From Bacteroidota bacterium (GTDB taxonomy: Bacteria; Bacteroidota; Bacteroidia; Chitinophagales; Chitinophagaceae), in assembly GCA_018267795.1 (NCBI GenBank), contig JAFDXS010000199.1:1-5388 (forward strand): 5,388 nt of DNA, written 5' to 3'. The position numbers were made by a program, and so were the translations under genes. Positions 1-5,388 of this stretch are shown here, piece after piece (the first letter of the stretch is position 1; every line of letters begins with the position of its first letter). The notes beneath the pieces are model-generated. The model had not been told where the DNA came from. It searched no databases and worked only from the letters and a program-made list of their open reading frames with translations.

Positions 1-277
1 GGCACAGCGGGCAAGGAAGTTTATAAAGGCCGATCTTGTGATGTATGATAAGGTATATGCGATGGCTGAAGATGTGCTGGAAGAGATAAGGCGTATAGGT
101 GGCCGCAATGCAGACTATGGCAGCGTTGCACTCTTCCTGAATGAGCTGAACCCGAGTATGAATGAATCTGTACCAGACCCCTGGTATGGAGGCGAGGAGG
201 GCTTTACGCCGGTATATGAACTGATAGATCGCTGCTGCGATGCTATAATAGAAAAATATAAACACAACAATGAGTAA
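1..277 (+). CDS. Low-molecular-weight protein-tyrosine phosphatase (3' part; start lies before the window)
   Basis: The open frame is already running at the left edge (first full codon at 2) and gives 91 residues to a TAA at 275-277. Family members have about 150-165 residues, so roughly 60-75 N-terminal residues are missing, including the P-loop CX5R(S/T) with the nucleophilic cysteine. What is seen is the C-terminal half of the fold: ARKF..ADLVMYDKVYAMAEDV matches the family's RAR-F...D...YD-I-AMD block, and VPDPWYGGEEGF (Asp codon at 176-178) is the DPYYG signature carrying the general-acid aspartate. A Trp replaces the first Tyr of that signature. The family hydrolyses phosphotyrosine on cytoplasmic proteins; bacterial members often oppose BY-kinases in polysaccharide export, but nothing visible identifies the substrate. 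The ATG at 38 is internal, because family homology continues upstream of it. The gene overlaps hisS by 8 nt, suggesting co-transcription and translational coupling. Confidence 0.9.
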   Translation, partial: AQRARKFIKADLVMYDKVYAMAEDVLEEIRRIGGRNADYGSVALFLNELNPSMNESVPDPWYGGEEGFTPVYELIDRCCDAIIEKYKHNNE

Positions 278-1664
278 ACCATCGATACCACAAGGCACAC
301 GCGATTTTTCGCCTGCGGAAGTACGCAAGCGCCAATATATATTCCATACACTGCGCAACATATTTGAGCTATATGGCTTTCAGCCGTTGGAAACACCAGC
401 GATGGAAAACCTGGTGACGCTGACGGGTAAGTATGGCGAGGAAGGTGACCGGCTGATCTTTAAGATACTGAACAATGGCCTGCATGAAAAGAAGGATGCG
501 GACAAGGCGAAGCTGAATGAGGAATGGAGCAAGGTATTGTCAAAAGCATATTCATCGCCAGTGGTAACGGAGCGTGCACTGCGCTATGACCTGACGATAC
601 CCTTTGCGCGCTATGTGGTGATGAACCAGAATGAAATAGCATTCCCCTTTCGCCGCTACCAGATGCAGCCTGTGTGGCGTGCCGACAGGCCGCAGAAGGG
701 GCGCTACCGCGAGTTTTGGCAATGTGATGCGGACGTGGTGGGCAGTACTTCGCTGATAAATGAAGCTGAGCTGCTGTGTATATATCAAAGTGCTTTTCAT
801 CAACTGGGCCTGCCACAGGTGGCGATAAAAATAAACAGCCGTAAACTACTGGCAGGACTTGCTGAAATATGCGGTATGCCGGAGCTAATGATGGAGATAA
901 CCATAGCGCTGGACAAGCTGGATAAGATAGGCTGGGATGGGGTGACTAAGGAATTGCAGCAGCGTGGCATAAGTGAAGCAGGTATAGCACAGATAGAAAA
1001 GGTAATAAACCTGAAGGGGAATAATGAAGAGAAACTAAACGGCCTTGCAGAGATAATGCAAAGCAGTGAGACAGGCACGCAGGGGATAGTGGAGCTAAAA
1101 CAAACGCTTGCTTATCACAAACAAATATCCAGCGCGGACTGGGGCAGCAATATAGAGGTAGATATAAGCCTGGCGCGTGGGCTGAACTACTACACGGGTG
1201 TGATAGTGGAGGTGGTGTGCCGCGCGGTGCAGATGGGCAGCATAGGTGGTGGGGGCAGGTATGATGACCTGACAGGCTTGTTTGGGCTGAAGGGTGTGAG
1301 TGGTGTGGGTGTGTCGTTTGGTATAGACCGTATATATGATGTGCTGGAGGAATTGAAATTATTCCCTGAGCAACTGGCGACGGGTGCAGATGTAATGCTG
1401 GTGAACTTTGGCGGGGAAAATGAAACGTACGCACTGAGCGTGCTGCAACAGCTTAGGAATGTGGGTATAGCTGCAGAAATATATCCGGATGCGGCGAAGT
1501 TTGATAAGCAGATGAAGTATGCTAACAAGCGTGGTATTGCATACGTGATACTACCGGGTGATGAGGAGCGTGAAAAACAAATGCTGAGCCTGAAGAATTT
1601 TAAAAGCGGGGAGCAGAAAATGCTTTCATTGGAAGAATGCATTGCCACTATAAAAAACATATAA
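270..1664 (+). CDS. hisS: Histidine--tRNA ligase (HisRS)
   Basis: This cytoplasmic class II aminoacyl-tRNA synthetase charges tRNA-His with histidine using ATP. The protein has 464 residues, slightly longer than the roughly 424-residue E. coli enzyme. The N terminus has PQGTRDFSP (7-15), the usual HisRS opening. RYDLT (105-109) matches the eukaryote-like signature rather than the RPEGT of E. coli. Motif 2 covers about 128-155, with R147-E148-F149 in GRYREFWQCDAD. The histidine-specific motif LARGLNYYTG is at 301-310, with R303 as the expected catalytic arginine. GGGGRYDDL (326-334) and motif 3 GVSFGIDRI (R354) follow. From about 375 comes the C-terminal anticodon-binding domain. A lysine-rich segment around residues 70-95 is an insertion relative to short bacterial forms. 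The ATG lies inside the end of the phosphatase gene and is preceded by an A-rich stretch without a Shine-Dalgarno sequence. tag follows after 3 nt. Nearly all isoleucines use ATA. Confidence 0.98.
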   Translation: MSKPSIPQGTRDFSPAEVRKRQYIFHTLRNIFELYGFQPLETPAMENLVTLTGKYGEEGDRLIFKILNNGLHEKKDADKAKLNEEWSKVLSKAYSSPVVTERALRYDLTIPFARYVVMNQNEIAFPFRRYQMQPVWRADRPQKGRYREFWQCDADVVGSTSLINEAELLCIYQSAFHQLGLPQVAIKINSRKLLAGLAEICGMPELMMEITIALDKLDKIGWDGVTKELQQRGISEAGIAQIEKVINLKGNNEEKLNGLAEIMQSSETGTQGIVELKQTLAYHKQISSADWGSNIEVDISLARGLNYYTGVIVEVVCRAVQMGSIGGGGRYDDLTGLFGLKGVSGVGVSFGIDRIYDVLEELKLFPEQLATGADVMLVNFGGENETYALSVLQQLRNVGIAAEIYPDAAKFDKQMKYANKRGIAYVILPGDEEREKQMLSLKNFKSGEQKMLSLEECIATIKNI

Positions 1665-1667
1665 ACT

Positions 1668-2258
1668 ATGTGCGCTAAAAACATAACACGCTGCAGCTGG
1701 CCGGGCGATGATGAACTGATGCAACAGTATCATGATGAGGAGTGGGGTGTGCCGCTGTATGATGATAAGAAACTGTTTGAGTTTATGGTGCTGGATGCCT
1801 TTCAGGCAGGGCTGAGCTGGAAGACGATACTGCATAGGAGAGAGGGATTTAGAAAAGCTTTCAGCAATTTTGATGTGAAGAAGGTGGCGAAGTATGATGA
1901 ACAAAAAATAGATGAGCTGATGCAGGATGCAAGCATCATAAGGCACCGGGGCAAGATAGCAGGTACAGTGAAGAATGCGCAACTGTTTATATCGCTGCAA
2001 AAAGAACATGGCAGCTTCGCAAAATATATATGGCAATTTACCGAGGGCAAGCCGATAGTAAATACGCGAACCGGCGATGGGCAGATACCTGCGACATCAA
2101 AAGAGAGTGATGCGATGAGCAAAGCGCTGAAGAAGCTGGGTTTTACCTTTACGGGCTCCACTATATGCTATGCCTTTATGCAGGCGGCAGGTATGGTAAA
2201 TGACCATCTTACAAGCTGCTACAGGTACAAGCAGGTGCAAAAAGAAGGCCGCCCATAA
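1668..2258 (+). CDS. tag: DNA-3-methyladenine glycosylase I
   Basis: This monofunctional DNA glycosylase of the helix-hairpin-helix superfamily removes 3-methyladenine from alkylated DNA and starts base-excision repair. The protein has 196 residues, close to the 187 of E. coli Tag. The expected structural zinc ligands are present: C9 (RCSW), H22 (YHDEEWG), H180 and C184 (NDHLTSC). The base-pocket block LFEFMVLDAFQAGLSW (36-51) contains the aromatic W51, and Y21 matches E. coli Y16. D43 stands where E. coli has the base-contacting E38, a conservative change that may be usual for this lineage. IIRHRGKI (90-97) is the family's IIRNRLKI block. The ATG is 3 nt after the hisS stop, so the gene is probably co-transcribed with hisS. 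Its end runs into a terminator hairpin whose loop contains the TAA. No Ada-type operator was recognised, so nothing suggests alkylation-inducible control. Confidence 0.97.
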   Translation: MCAKNITRCSWPGDDELMQQYHDEEWGVPLYDDKKLFEFMVLDAFQAGLSWKTILHRREGFRKAFSNFDVKKVAKYDEQKIDELMQDASIIRHRGKIAGTVKNAQLFISLQKEHGSFAKYIWQFTEGKPIVNTRTGDGQIPATSKESDAMSKALKKLGFTFTGSTICYAFMQAAGMVNDHLTSCYRYKQVQKEGRP

Positions 2259-2273
2259 GGCAGCCTTGCTTTT
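2240..2273. terminator. Probable bidirectional intrinsic terminator between convergent genes
   Basis: AAGGC (2245-2249) pairs with GCCTT (2263-2267), and GCC (2251-2253) pairs with GGC (2259-2261) after one C/A mismatch. The loop is CATAA (2254-2258). Outer AAAAG (2240-2244) can pair with CTTTT (2269-2273) across an unpaired G. On the plus strand the hairpin is followed by GCTTTTACTT, and on the minus strand by CTTTTTG, so it could stop both tag and the convergent outer-membrane protein gene. The tag stop codon (2256-2258) lies in the loop. The stem is short and imperfect and the T-tracts are modest, so efficiency is uncertain. Confidence 0.65.
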
Positions 2274-2294
2274 ACTTACTAAATATATTTAGAA

Positions 2295-3155
2295 TTAGTT
2301 TTTCCAGAAAGAAGGGCAACGGCCAGGCAGATAGTCTGATATGTTGCCGAATGCACGCAGGTAAACAGCTACTGTAATGCCACCAAACCAATACCAGTCA
2401 TTTGATTTGCTATCGCCGCGCTGGAATTTGTAGTCGGGGTAGTTGCCATCCCAGCCTTTAGTTTGGTCGCCACGGAAAGACATCTGTGTAGCCAGCTTGC
2501 TTTTGTAAGCCATAAGGGTATCCTTGTTTACATAAGATTTGCTTACGTCGTCCAGATAATCTGTATTGGTATAGCGGAAACCTAATTCGGCAGAGATAAC
2601 GAACGTTTTGCCTATCAGGAATTTCATGCCACCACCTATAGGGAATGCAACATTTACCAGGTTGTATTGCTTGCGATCAGGATATGCGCGTAAACCTTCG
2701 CCTTCCGTGCTTAATGGACGCAAAAAGGTTTTGTTGCCATAAGGATCGGTAGCATAAGGATCGAAATAGAATACTGCGATACCACCAAAGATGTATGGGG
2801 TAACCTTCATACGATCCAGATCGATAGGCAAGAAGTTTAGTTCCAGTCCACCATGAAACTCATATATATCAGATGCGAAGCTTAGGTTGCGTGCTTTATT
2901 AGCCGGGATATCAGATAAGCTATCGGCAGCCGTTACAGATGCATATGTAGCACCAAAGCGAAGACCGATATGGGGGCTCATAAAGTATTTGTAAGAGATA
3001 CCTATCATGGGTTTGTACCCGTAACTAGGGAATACCTGGTCTTGCAGGTCTCCATAATAATTGGCCACACCCGCTGTAATACCTAACTCATGATGAGCCT
3101 GTGCAAAGGAGAACACAGGAAGGAGCAGCGCTAAAGAGAGTAATATTCGTTTCAA
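2295..3155 (-). CDS. DUF6089 family (PorG-like) outer-membrane beta-barrel protein
   Basis: This predicted exported outer-membrane protein has 286 residues if it starts at the TTG at 3155-3153. That start gives a textbook signal peptide: MKR, then a hydrophobic core ILLSLALLLPVF, then SFAQA as the cleavage site, with mature HHELGITAGVANYYGDL. The open frame extends to an ATG at 3239, but the added 28 residues are AT-rich, place a second hydrophobic stretch before the signal peptide and lie upstream of the best promoter candidate. The mature part alternates glycine/aromatic beta-strands: YKPMIGISYKYFMSPHIGLRFG, FHGGLELNFLPID, TPYIFGGIAVFYFDPYA, FPIGGGMKFLIG, ELGFRYTNTDYLDD and the last strand WFGGITVAVYL. 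This is the DUF6089 pattern of Bacteroidota, the group that includes the type IX secretion protein PorG. A role in type IX secretion is possible, but no neighbour supports it. Isoleucine codons are mostly ATC, unlike the flanking genes, which hints at high expression. Confidence 0.85.
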   Translation of the reverse strand: MKRILLSLALLLPVFSFAQAHHELGITAGVANYYGDLQDQVFPSYGYKPMIGISYKYFMSPHIGLRFGATYASVTAADSLSDIPANKARNLSFASDIYEFHGGLELNFLPIDLDRMKVTPYIFGGIAVFYFDPYATDPYGNKTFLRPLSTEGEGLRAYPDRKQYNLVNVAFPIGGGMKFLIGKTFVISAELGFRYTNTDYLDDVSKSYVNKDTLMAYKSKLATQMSFRGDQTKGWDGNYPDYKFQRGDSKSNDWYWFGGITVAVYLRAFGNISDYLPGRCPSFWKN

Positions 3156-3187
3156 GGCCTTAAATTTTGTTAAAAACAATACAAGTC

Positions 3188-3217
3188 GAAAGATAAAAAC
3201 AATTTTTGAAAAACAAA
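3188..3217 (-). promoter_or_regulatory. Candidate promoter of the outer-membrane protein gene
   Basis: On the minus strand TATCTTTC (3195-3188) matches the Bacteroidota -7 consensus TAnnTTTG at all but the last fixed base. A TTTG (3217-3214) lies 18 nt upstream, close to the expected 19-21 nt spacing of the -33 element. Transcription would begin near 3181-3184, about 25-30 nt before the TTG start and downstream of the alternative ATG at 3239. The region is AT-rich, so chance matches are likely. Confidence 0.4.
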
Positions 3218-3304
3218 ACCCGTCACAAATACATTTCAATAATGAATATTTGATGTAAGGTAAGTAATTTATATATGAGTTGCTGTCTTTATTGGAGATT
3301 TTAC

Positions 3305-3337
3305 TTTAAATGAAACGCGGCGTAAGTATTATTTTTG
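3305..3337 (+). promoter_or_regulatory. Candidate tyrS promoter
   Basis: TATTTTTG (3330-3337) is an exact match to the Bacteroidota -7 element TAnnTTTG, and a weak -33-like TTTA (3305-3308) lies 21 nt upstream. The predicted start of transcription near 3341-3344 leaves a leader of about 15 nt. The leader, CAATCACATACATACG, is A/C-rich with no Shine-Dalgarno sequence, as expected in this phylum. A 5-bp inverted repeat (GCGGC 3317-3321, GCCGC 3337-3341) flanks the -7 box. No T-box-like leader fits into so short a 5' end. Confidence 0.55.
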
Positions 3338-3356
3338 CCGCAATCACATACATACG

Positions 3357-4634
3357 ATGAACTTAATAGCTGAATTGCAGGAAAGAAAGCTGGTGCAGGA
3401 TATAACACCGGGAGCTGAAGAACAACTGAATAAAGAAATGACCAGTGGTTATATAGGCTTTGACCCTACGGCTGACAGCCTGCACGTGGGAAGCCTGCTA
3501 CCCATTACGTTGCTTATGCGCCTGCAACGGGCGGGACATAAGCCCTATGCGCTGGTTGGCGGTGCTACGGGTATGATTGGCGATCCATCGGGTAAATCTG
3601 CAGAGCGCAACCTGCTGGATGCAGGAACGATACAGCGCAACTGCGACGGCATACGTAAACAGCTGGAAAAGTTCCTGGACTTTGATGAAAGCAAGCCGAA
3701 TGCTGCTGTGATGGTGAATAACTATGACTGGTTTAAGGATTATCATTTCCTGGATTTTATACGCGAGGTGGGCAAGCATATCACCATCAACTATATGCTG
3801 GCAAAGGATTCTGTGCAGAAGCGACTGGAGACAGGCTTATCTTTTACAGAGTTTACTTACCAGCTGATACAGGGCTACGATTTCTACTACCTGAATAATA
3901 CTTATGATGTAAAGCTGCAGATGGGCGGGGCTGACCAGTGGGGTAATATACTGACCGGTACTGAACTTATACGCCGTAAGGGTGGCAGTGAAGTGGCTGC
4001 ATTTACATCTCCGCTGATAACTAAGGCAGATGGCAGCAAATTTGGGAAAAGTGAGGGTGGCAATATATGGCTGGACCCTGAGCGTACCTCGCCATACCAG
4101 TTTTACCAATTCTGGCTGAAACTGCCGGATGCGGAAGCTGAGAAGATGGCGCTAGTATTTTCATTTAAGCCAATAGAAGAAATTAAGACGTTAATAGCCG
4201 AACACCAGGCTGCACCACATCTGCGTAAGCTACAGAAAGCATTGGCTGAAGAACTAACTATAATGGTGCACAGTGCGGAGGACCTGGCATTTGCACAGAG
4301 AGCTTCGGATATATTGTTTGGGCAATCTACCGTGGATGCATTGCGTTCGCTGAATGAGAAGCAACTACTGGAAGTGATGGAAGGCGTGCCGCAAGTGACT
4401 GCAATAAAAGATATACTGAATGAGGGTGCAGACATTATCAGCTTCCTGGCGGAGCATGGTGTGCTGCCATCGAAAGGGGAAGCGCGCAAGCTGATACAAA
4501 ATGGCGGTATCAGCATAAATAAAGAAAAAGTAACTGCTACAGATTTTGCACTGAAGCATGAGCACCTGCTGAATGAGCGCTATGTGCTGATACAAAAAGG
4601 TAAATCGAACTATACATTAGCGATATTTAATTAA
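3357..4634 (+). CDS. tyrS: Tyrosine--tRNA ligase (TyrRS, bacterial TyrRS-1/TyrS type)
   Basis: This cytoplasmic class I aminoacyl-tRNA synthetase charges tRNA-Tyr and normally acts as a homodimer. The protein has 425 residues, the full length for bacterial TyrS. Residues Y32-IGFDP-T38 form the tyrosine/ATP pocket, and HVGS (43-46) is the HIGH signature. The specificity helix TYQLIQGYD supplies Y168, Q172 and D175, matching Y169, Q173 and D176 of the Bacillus stearothermophilus enzyme. GGADQWGN (190-197) continues the tyrosine site. KFGKS (228-232) is the TyrRS form of the KMSKS loop. After an alpha-helical anticodon-recognition region comes a C-terminal S4-like RNA-binding domain from about 362, with GEARKLIQNGGISINKEKV typical of S4. 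The ATG at 3357 is the only sensible start and follows the predicted promoter. The cytochrome gene begins 37 bp after the stop with no hairpin terminator seen between them, so read-through is possible. Confidence 0.98.
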   Translation: MNLIAELQERKLVQDITPGAEEQLNKEMTSGYIGFDPTADSLHVGSLLPITLLMRLQRAGHKPYALVGGATGMIGDPSGKSAERNLLDAGTIQRNCDGIRKQLEKFLDFDESKPNAAVMVNNYDWFKDYHFLDFIREVGKHITINYMLAKDSVQKRLETGLSFTEFTYQLIQGYDFYYLNNTYDVKLQMGGADQWGNILTGTELIRRKGGSEVAAFTSPLITKADGSKFGKSEGGNIWLDPERTSPYQFYQFWLKLPDAEAEKMALVFSFKPIEEIKTLIAEHQAAPHLRKLQKALAEELTIMVHSAEDLAFAQRASDILFGQSTVDALRSLNEKQLLEVMEGVPQVTAIKDILNEGADIISFLAEHGVLPSKGEARKLIQNGGISINKEKVTATDFALKHEHLLNERYVLIQKGKSNYTLAIFN

Positions 4635-4657
4635 GCCTGAGTGTAGCGGTAATGTGG

Positions 4658-4665
4658 TAAATTTG
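4658..4665 (+). promoter_or_regulatory. Candidate -7 promoter element of the cytochrome gene
   Basis: TAAATTTG is an exact TAnnTTTG match. Its last base is only 6 nt before the ATG at 4672, so a transcript starting at the usual distance would have about 0-4 nt of leader. No good TTTG is seen at the expected -33 distance; only TTAAG near 4631-4635, which overlaps the tyrS stop. The element may be real and give a near-leaderless mRNA, or it may be chance with the gene read from the tyrS promoter. Confidence 0.4.
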
Positions 4666-4671
4666 AAATAC

Positions 4672-5388
4672 ATGTCGTTTCGTTTTCTTCGCAATGTATT
4701 GATGGTACTGGGTGTTGTGGCGGCTACGCTGCCGGCATTTTACTGCAACAGCCCAAAGGGAAATACCGTTGCAACGACTGAAGAAAGCTCGCCATGGCGA
4801 AATGTATATGACTCCAACGTGCACTATGTAGGTATGCAGACATGCCGTACCTGCCACGAAAATGTGTACCGGACATTTATACAAACCGGCATGGGACAAT
4901 CATTTGGACTGGCTACCAAACAAAAGTCTGCAGCGGACTTTAGCCCTTCACATGCTTTGGTGTATGATAAAGACCTTGATTTTTACTACAAGCCTTACTG
5001 GAACAATGACTCGCTGTATGTAATGGAATTCAGGCTGGAAGGGAAGGATACCGTGCATAAGCGAATACAGAAAGTGGACTACATAGTAGGCTCAGGGCAG
5101 CATACAAACTCGCATATCTTTAACAGAAATGGTTATCTATATCAGGCACCTATTACCTTCTATACACAGAAGAAACAATGGGATTTAGCGCCGGGCTTTG
5201 AAAAAGGCGCCAGCAGCCGCTTTCAACGAAAGATAGAGATAGAGTGTATGAGCTGCCACAACGGATACCCGGAGTTTGTGAGCAATAGTGAAAACAAATT
5301 CACATCGCTAAAGATGGGTATAGACTGTGAGCGCTGCCATGGACAAGGCAGCCTGCATGTGCAGGAGAAGCAAGCGGGCAATATTGTA
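4672..5388 (+). CDS. Exported multihaem c-type cytochrome, cytochrome c-554-like (5' part; continues past the window)
   Basis: The frame stays open from ATG 4672 to the window end, giving 239 residues without a stop. The N terminus has a short basic region (FRFLR) and hydrophobic core (VLMVLGVVAATLPAFY) followed by C25-NSPKG. This is either a signal peptide or a loose lipoprotein signal; Tyr just before C25 is a poor lipobox. Three CXXCH haem-attachment motifs are present: CRTCH (58-62), CMSCH (192-196) and CERCH (219-223). Between them, a region of about 130 residues holds KVDYIVGSGQHTNSHIF and GYLYQAPITFYTQKKQWDLAPGF. This arrangement resembles the cytochrome c-554 domain of multihaem proteins that often carry further haem sites and C-terminal TPR repeats, but that part is outside the window. 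The protein should act in the periplasm or on the membrane in electron transfer; redox partner and substrate cannot be told. Haem attachment would need a cytochrome c maturation system encoded elsewhere. The start is supported by the signal sequence; TTG 4663 and GTG 4654 are weaker alternatives. Confidence 0.88.
   Translation, partial: MSFRFLRNVLMVLGVVAATLPAFYCNSPKGNTVATTEESSPWRNVYDSNVHYVGMQTCRTCHENVYRTFIQTGMGQSFGLATKQKSAADFSPSHALVYDKDLDFYYKPYWNNDSLYVMEFRLEGKDTVHKRIQKVDYIVGSGQHTNSHIFNRNGYLYQAPITFYTQKKQWDLAPGFEKGASSRFQRKIEIECMSCHNGYPEFVSNSENKFTSLKMGIDCERCHGQGSLHVQEKQAGNIV

Noticed and set aside
946..1684. Two long minus-strand open frames (946-1434 and 1190-1684) opposite hisS
   Set aside because: They mirror the codon pattern of hisS, show low-complexity Ser/Pro/His-rich translations without family motifs, and overlap each other and a certain gene.
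3156..3356. Possible small RNA, tRNA or riboswitch in the divergent intergenic region
   Set aside because: No cloverleaf, T-box core or other known RNA element was recognised; the AT-rich region is explained by two divergent promoters.
4103..4516. Minus-strand 137-residue open frame opposite tyrS
   Set aside because: It lies entirely within tyrS and has a Ser/Cys-rich composition typical of antisense shadows, with no recognisable domain.
4635..4671. Terminator after tyrS
   Set aside because: No stable stem followed by a T-run can be drawn in these 37 bases.
4627..4899. Minus-strand 90-residue open frame at the start of the cytochrome
   Set aside because: The plus strand here encodes a signal peptide and a CXXCH motif, so the antisense frame is a shadow.
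1..5388. Mobile elements, CRISPR repeats, toxin-antitoxin or defence genes
   Set aside because: No transposase, integrase, regularly spaced repeats, terminal inverted repeats or small paired genes are seen; all coding space is accounted for by six recognisable genes.

Overview
The window looks like ordinary chromosomal sequence from a member of the Bacteroidota, most likely the Chitinophagales/Chitinophagaceae. Four things point there. The start codons are preceded by A-rich leaders with no Shine-Dalgarno sequence. Two upstream regions contain exact TAnnTTTG boxes, the Bacteroidota -7 promoter element. There is a DUF6089-type outer-membrane beta-barrel gene. There is also a multihaem cytochrome of a kind common in this phylum. 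The family-level placement is inference.

Layout. Positions 1-2258 hold three tightly packed plus-strand genes that look like one operon: the 3' end of a low-molecular-weight protein-tyrosine phosphatase, hisS (histidyl-tRNA synthetase, overlapping the phosphatase by 8 nt) and tag (3-methyladenine-DNA glycosylase I, 3 nt after hisS). A hairpin at 2240-2273, with tag's stop codon in its loop and T-rich flanks on both sides, probably ends transcription from both directions. The convergent minus-strand gene (2295-3155) encodes a signal-peptide-bearing DUF6089/PorG-like outer-membrane protein that probably starts at a TTG codon. A 201-bp divergent intergenic region (3156-3356) carries candidate promoters for this gene and for tyrS (tyrosyl-tRNA synthetase, 3357-4634). 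After a 37-bp gap, the 5' part of an exported multihaem c-type cytochrome begins at 4672 and runs off the window end in frame. Three CXXCH sites are visible.

The operon genes do not form an obvious pathway: protein synthesis (hisS), alkylation repair (tag) and phosphotyrosine signalling or polysaccharide control (phosphatase) are combined. tyrS and the cytochrome are neighbours with no evident functional link. I found no mobile element, CRISPR array, tRNA, rRNA or novel defence system. The points most worth a second look are a strong ATA preference for isoleucine in the housekeeping genes that is relaxed in the outer-membrane protein gene, the TTG start, the stop-codon-in-loop terminator, the nearly leaderless cytochrome promoter and the truncated cytochrome itself.
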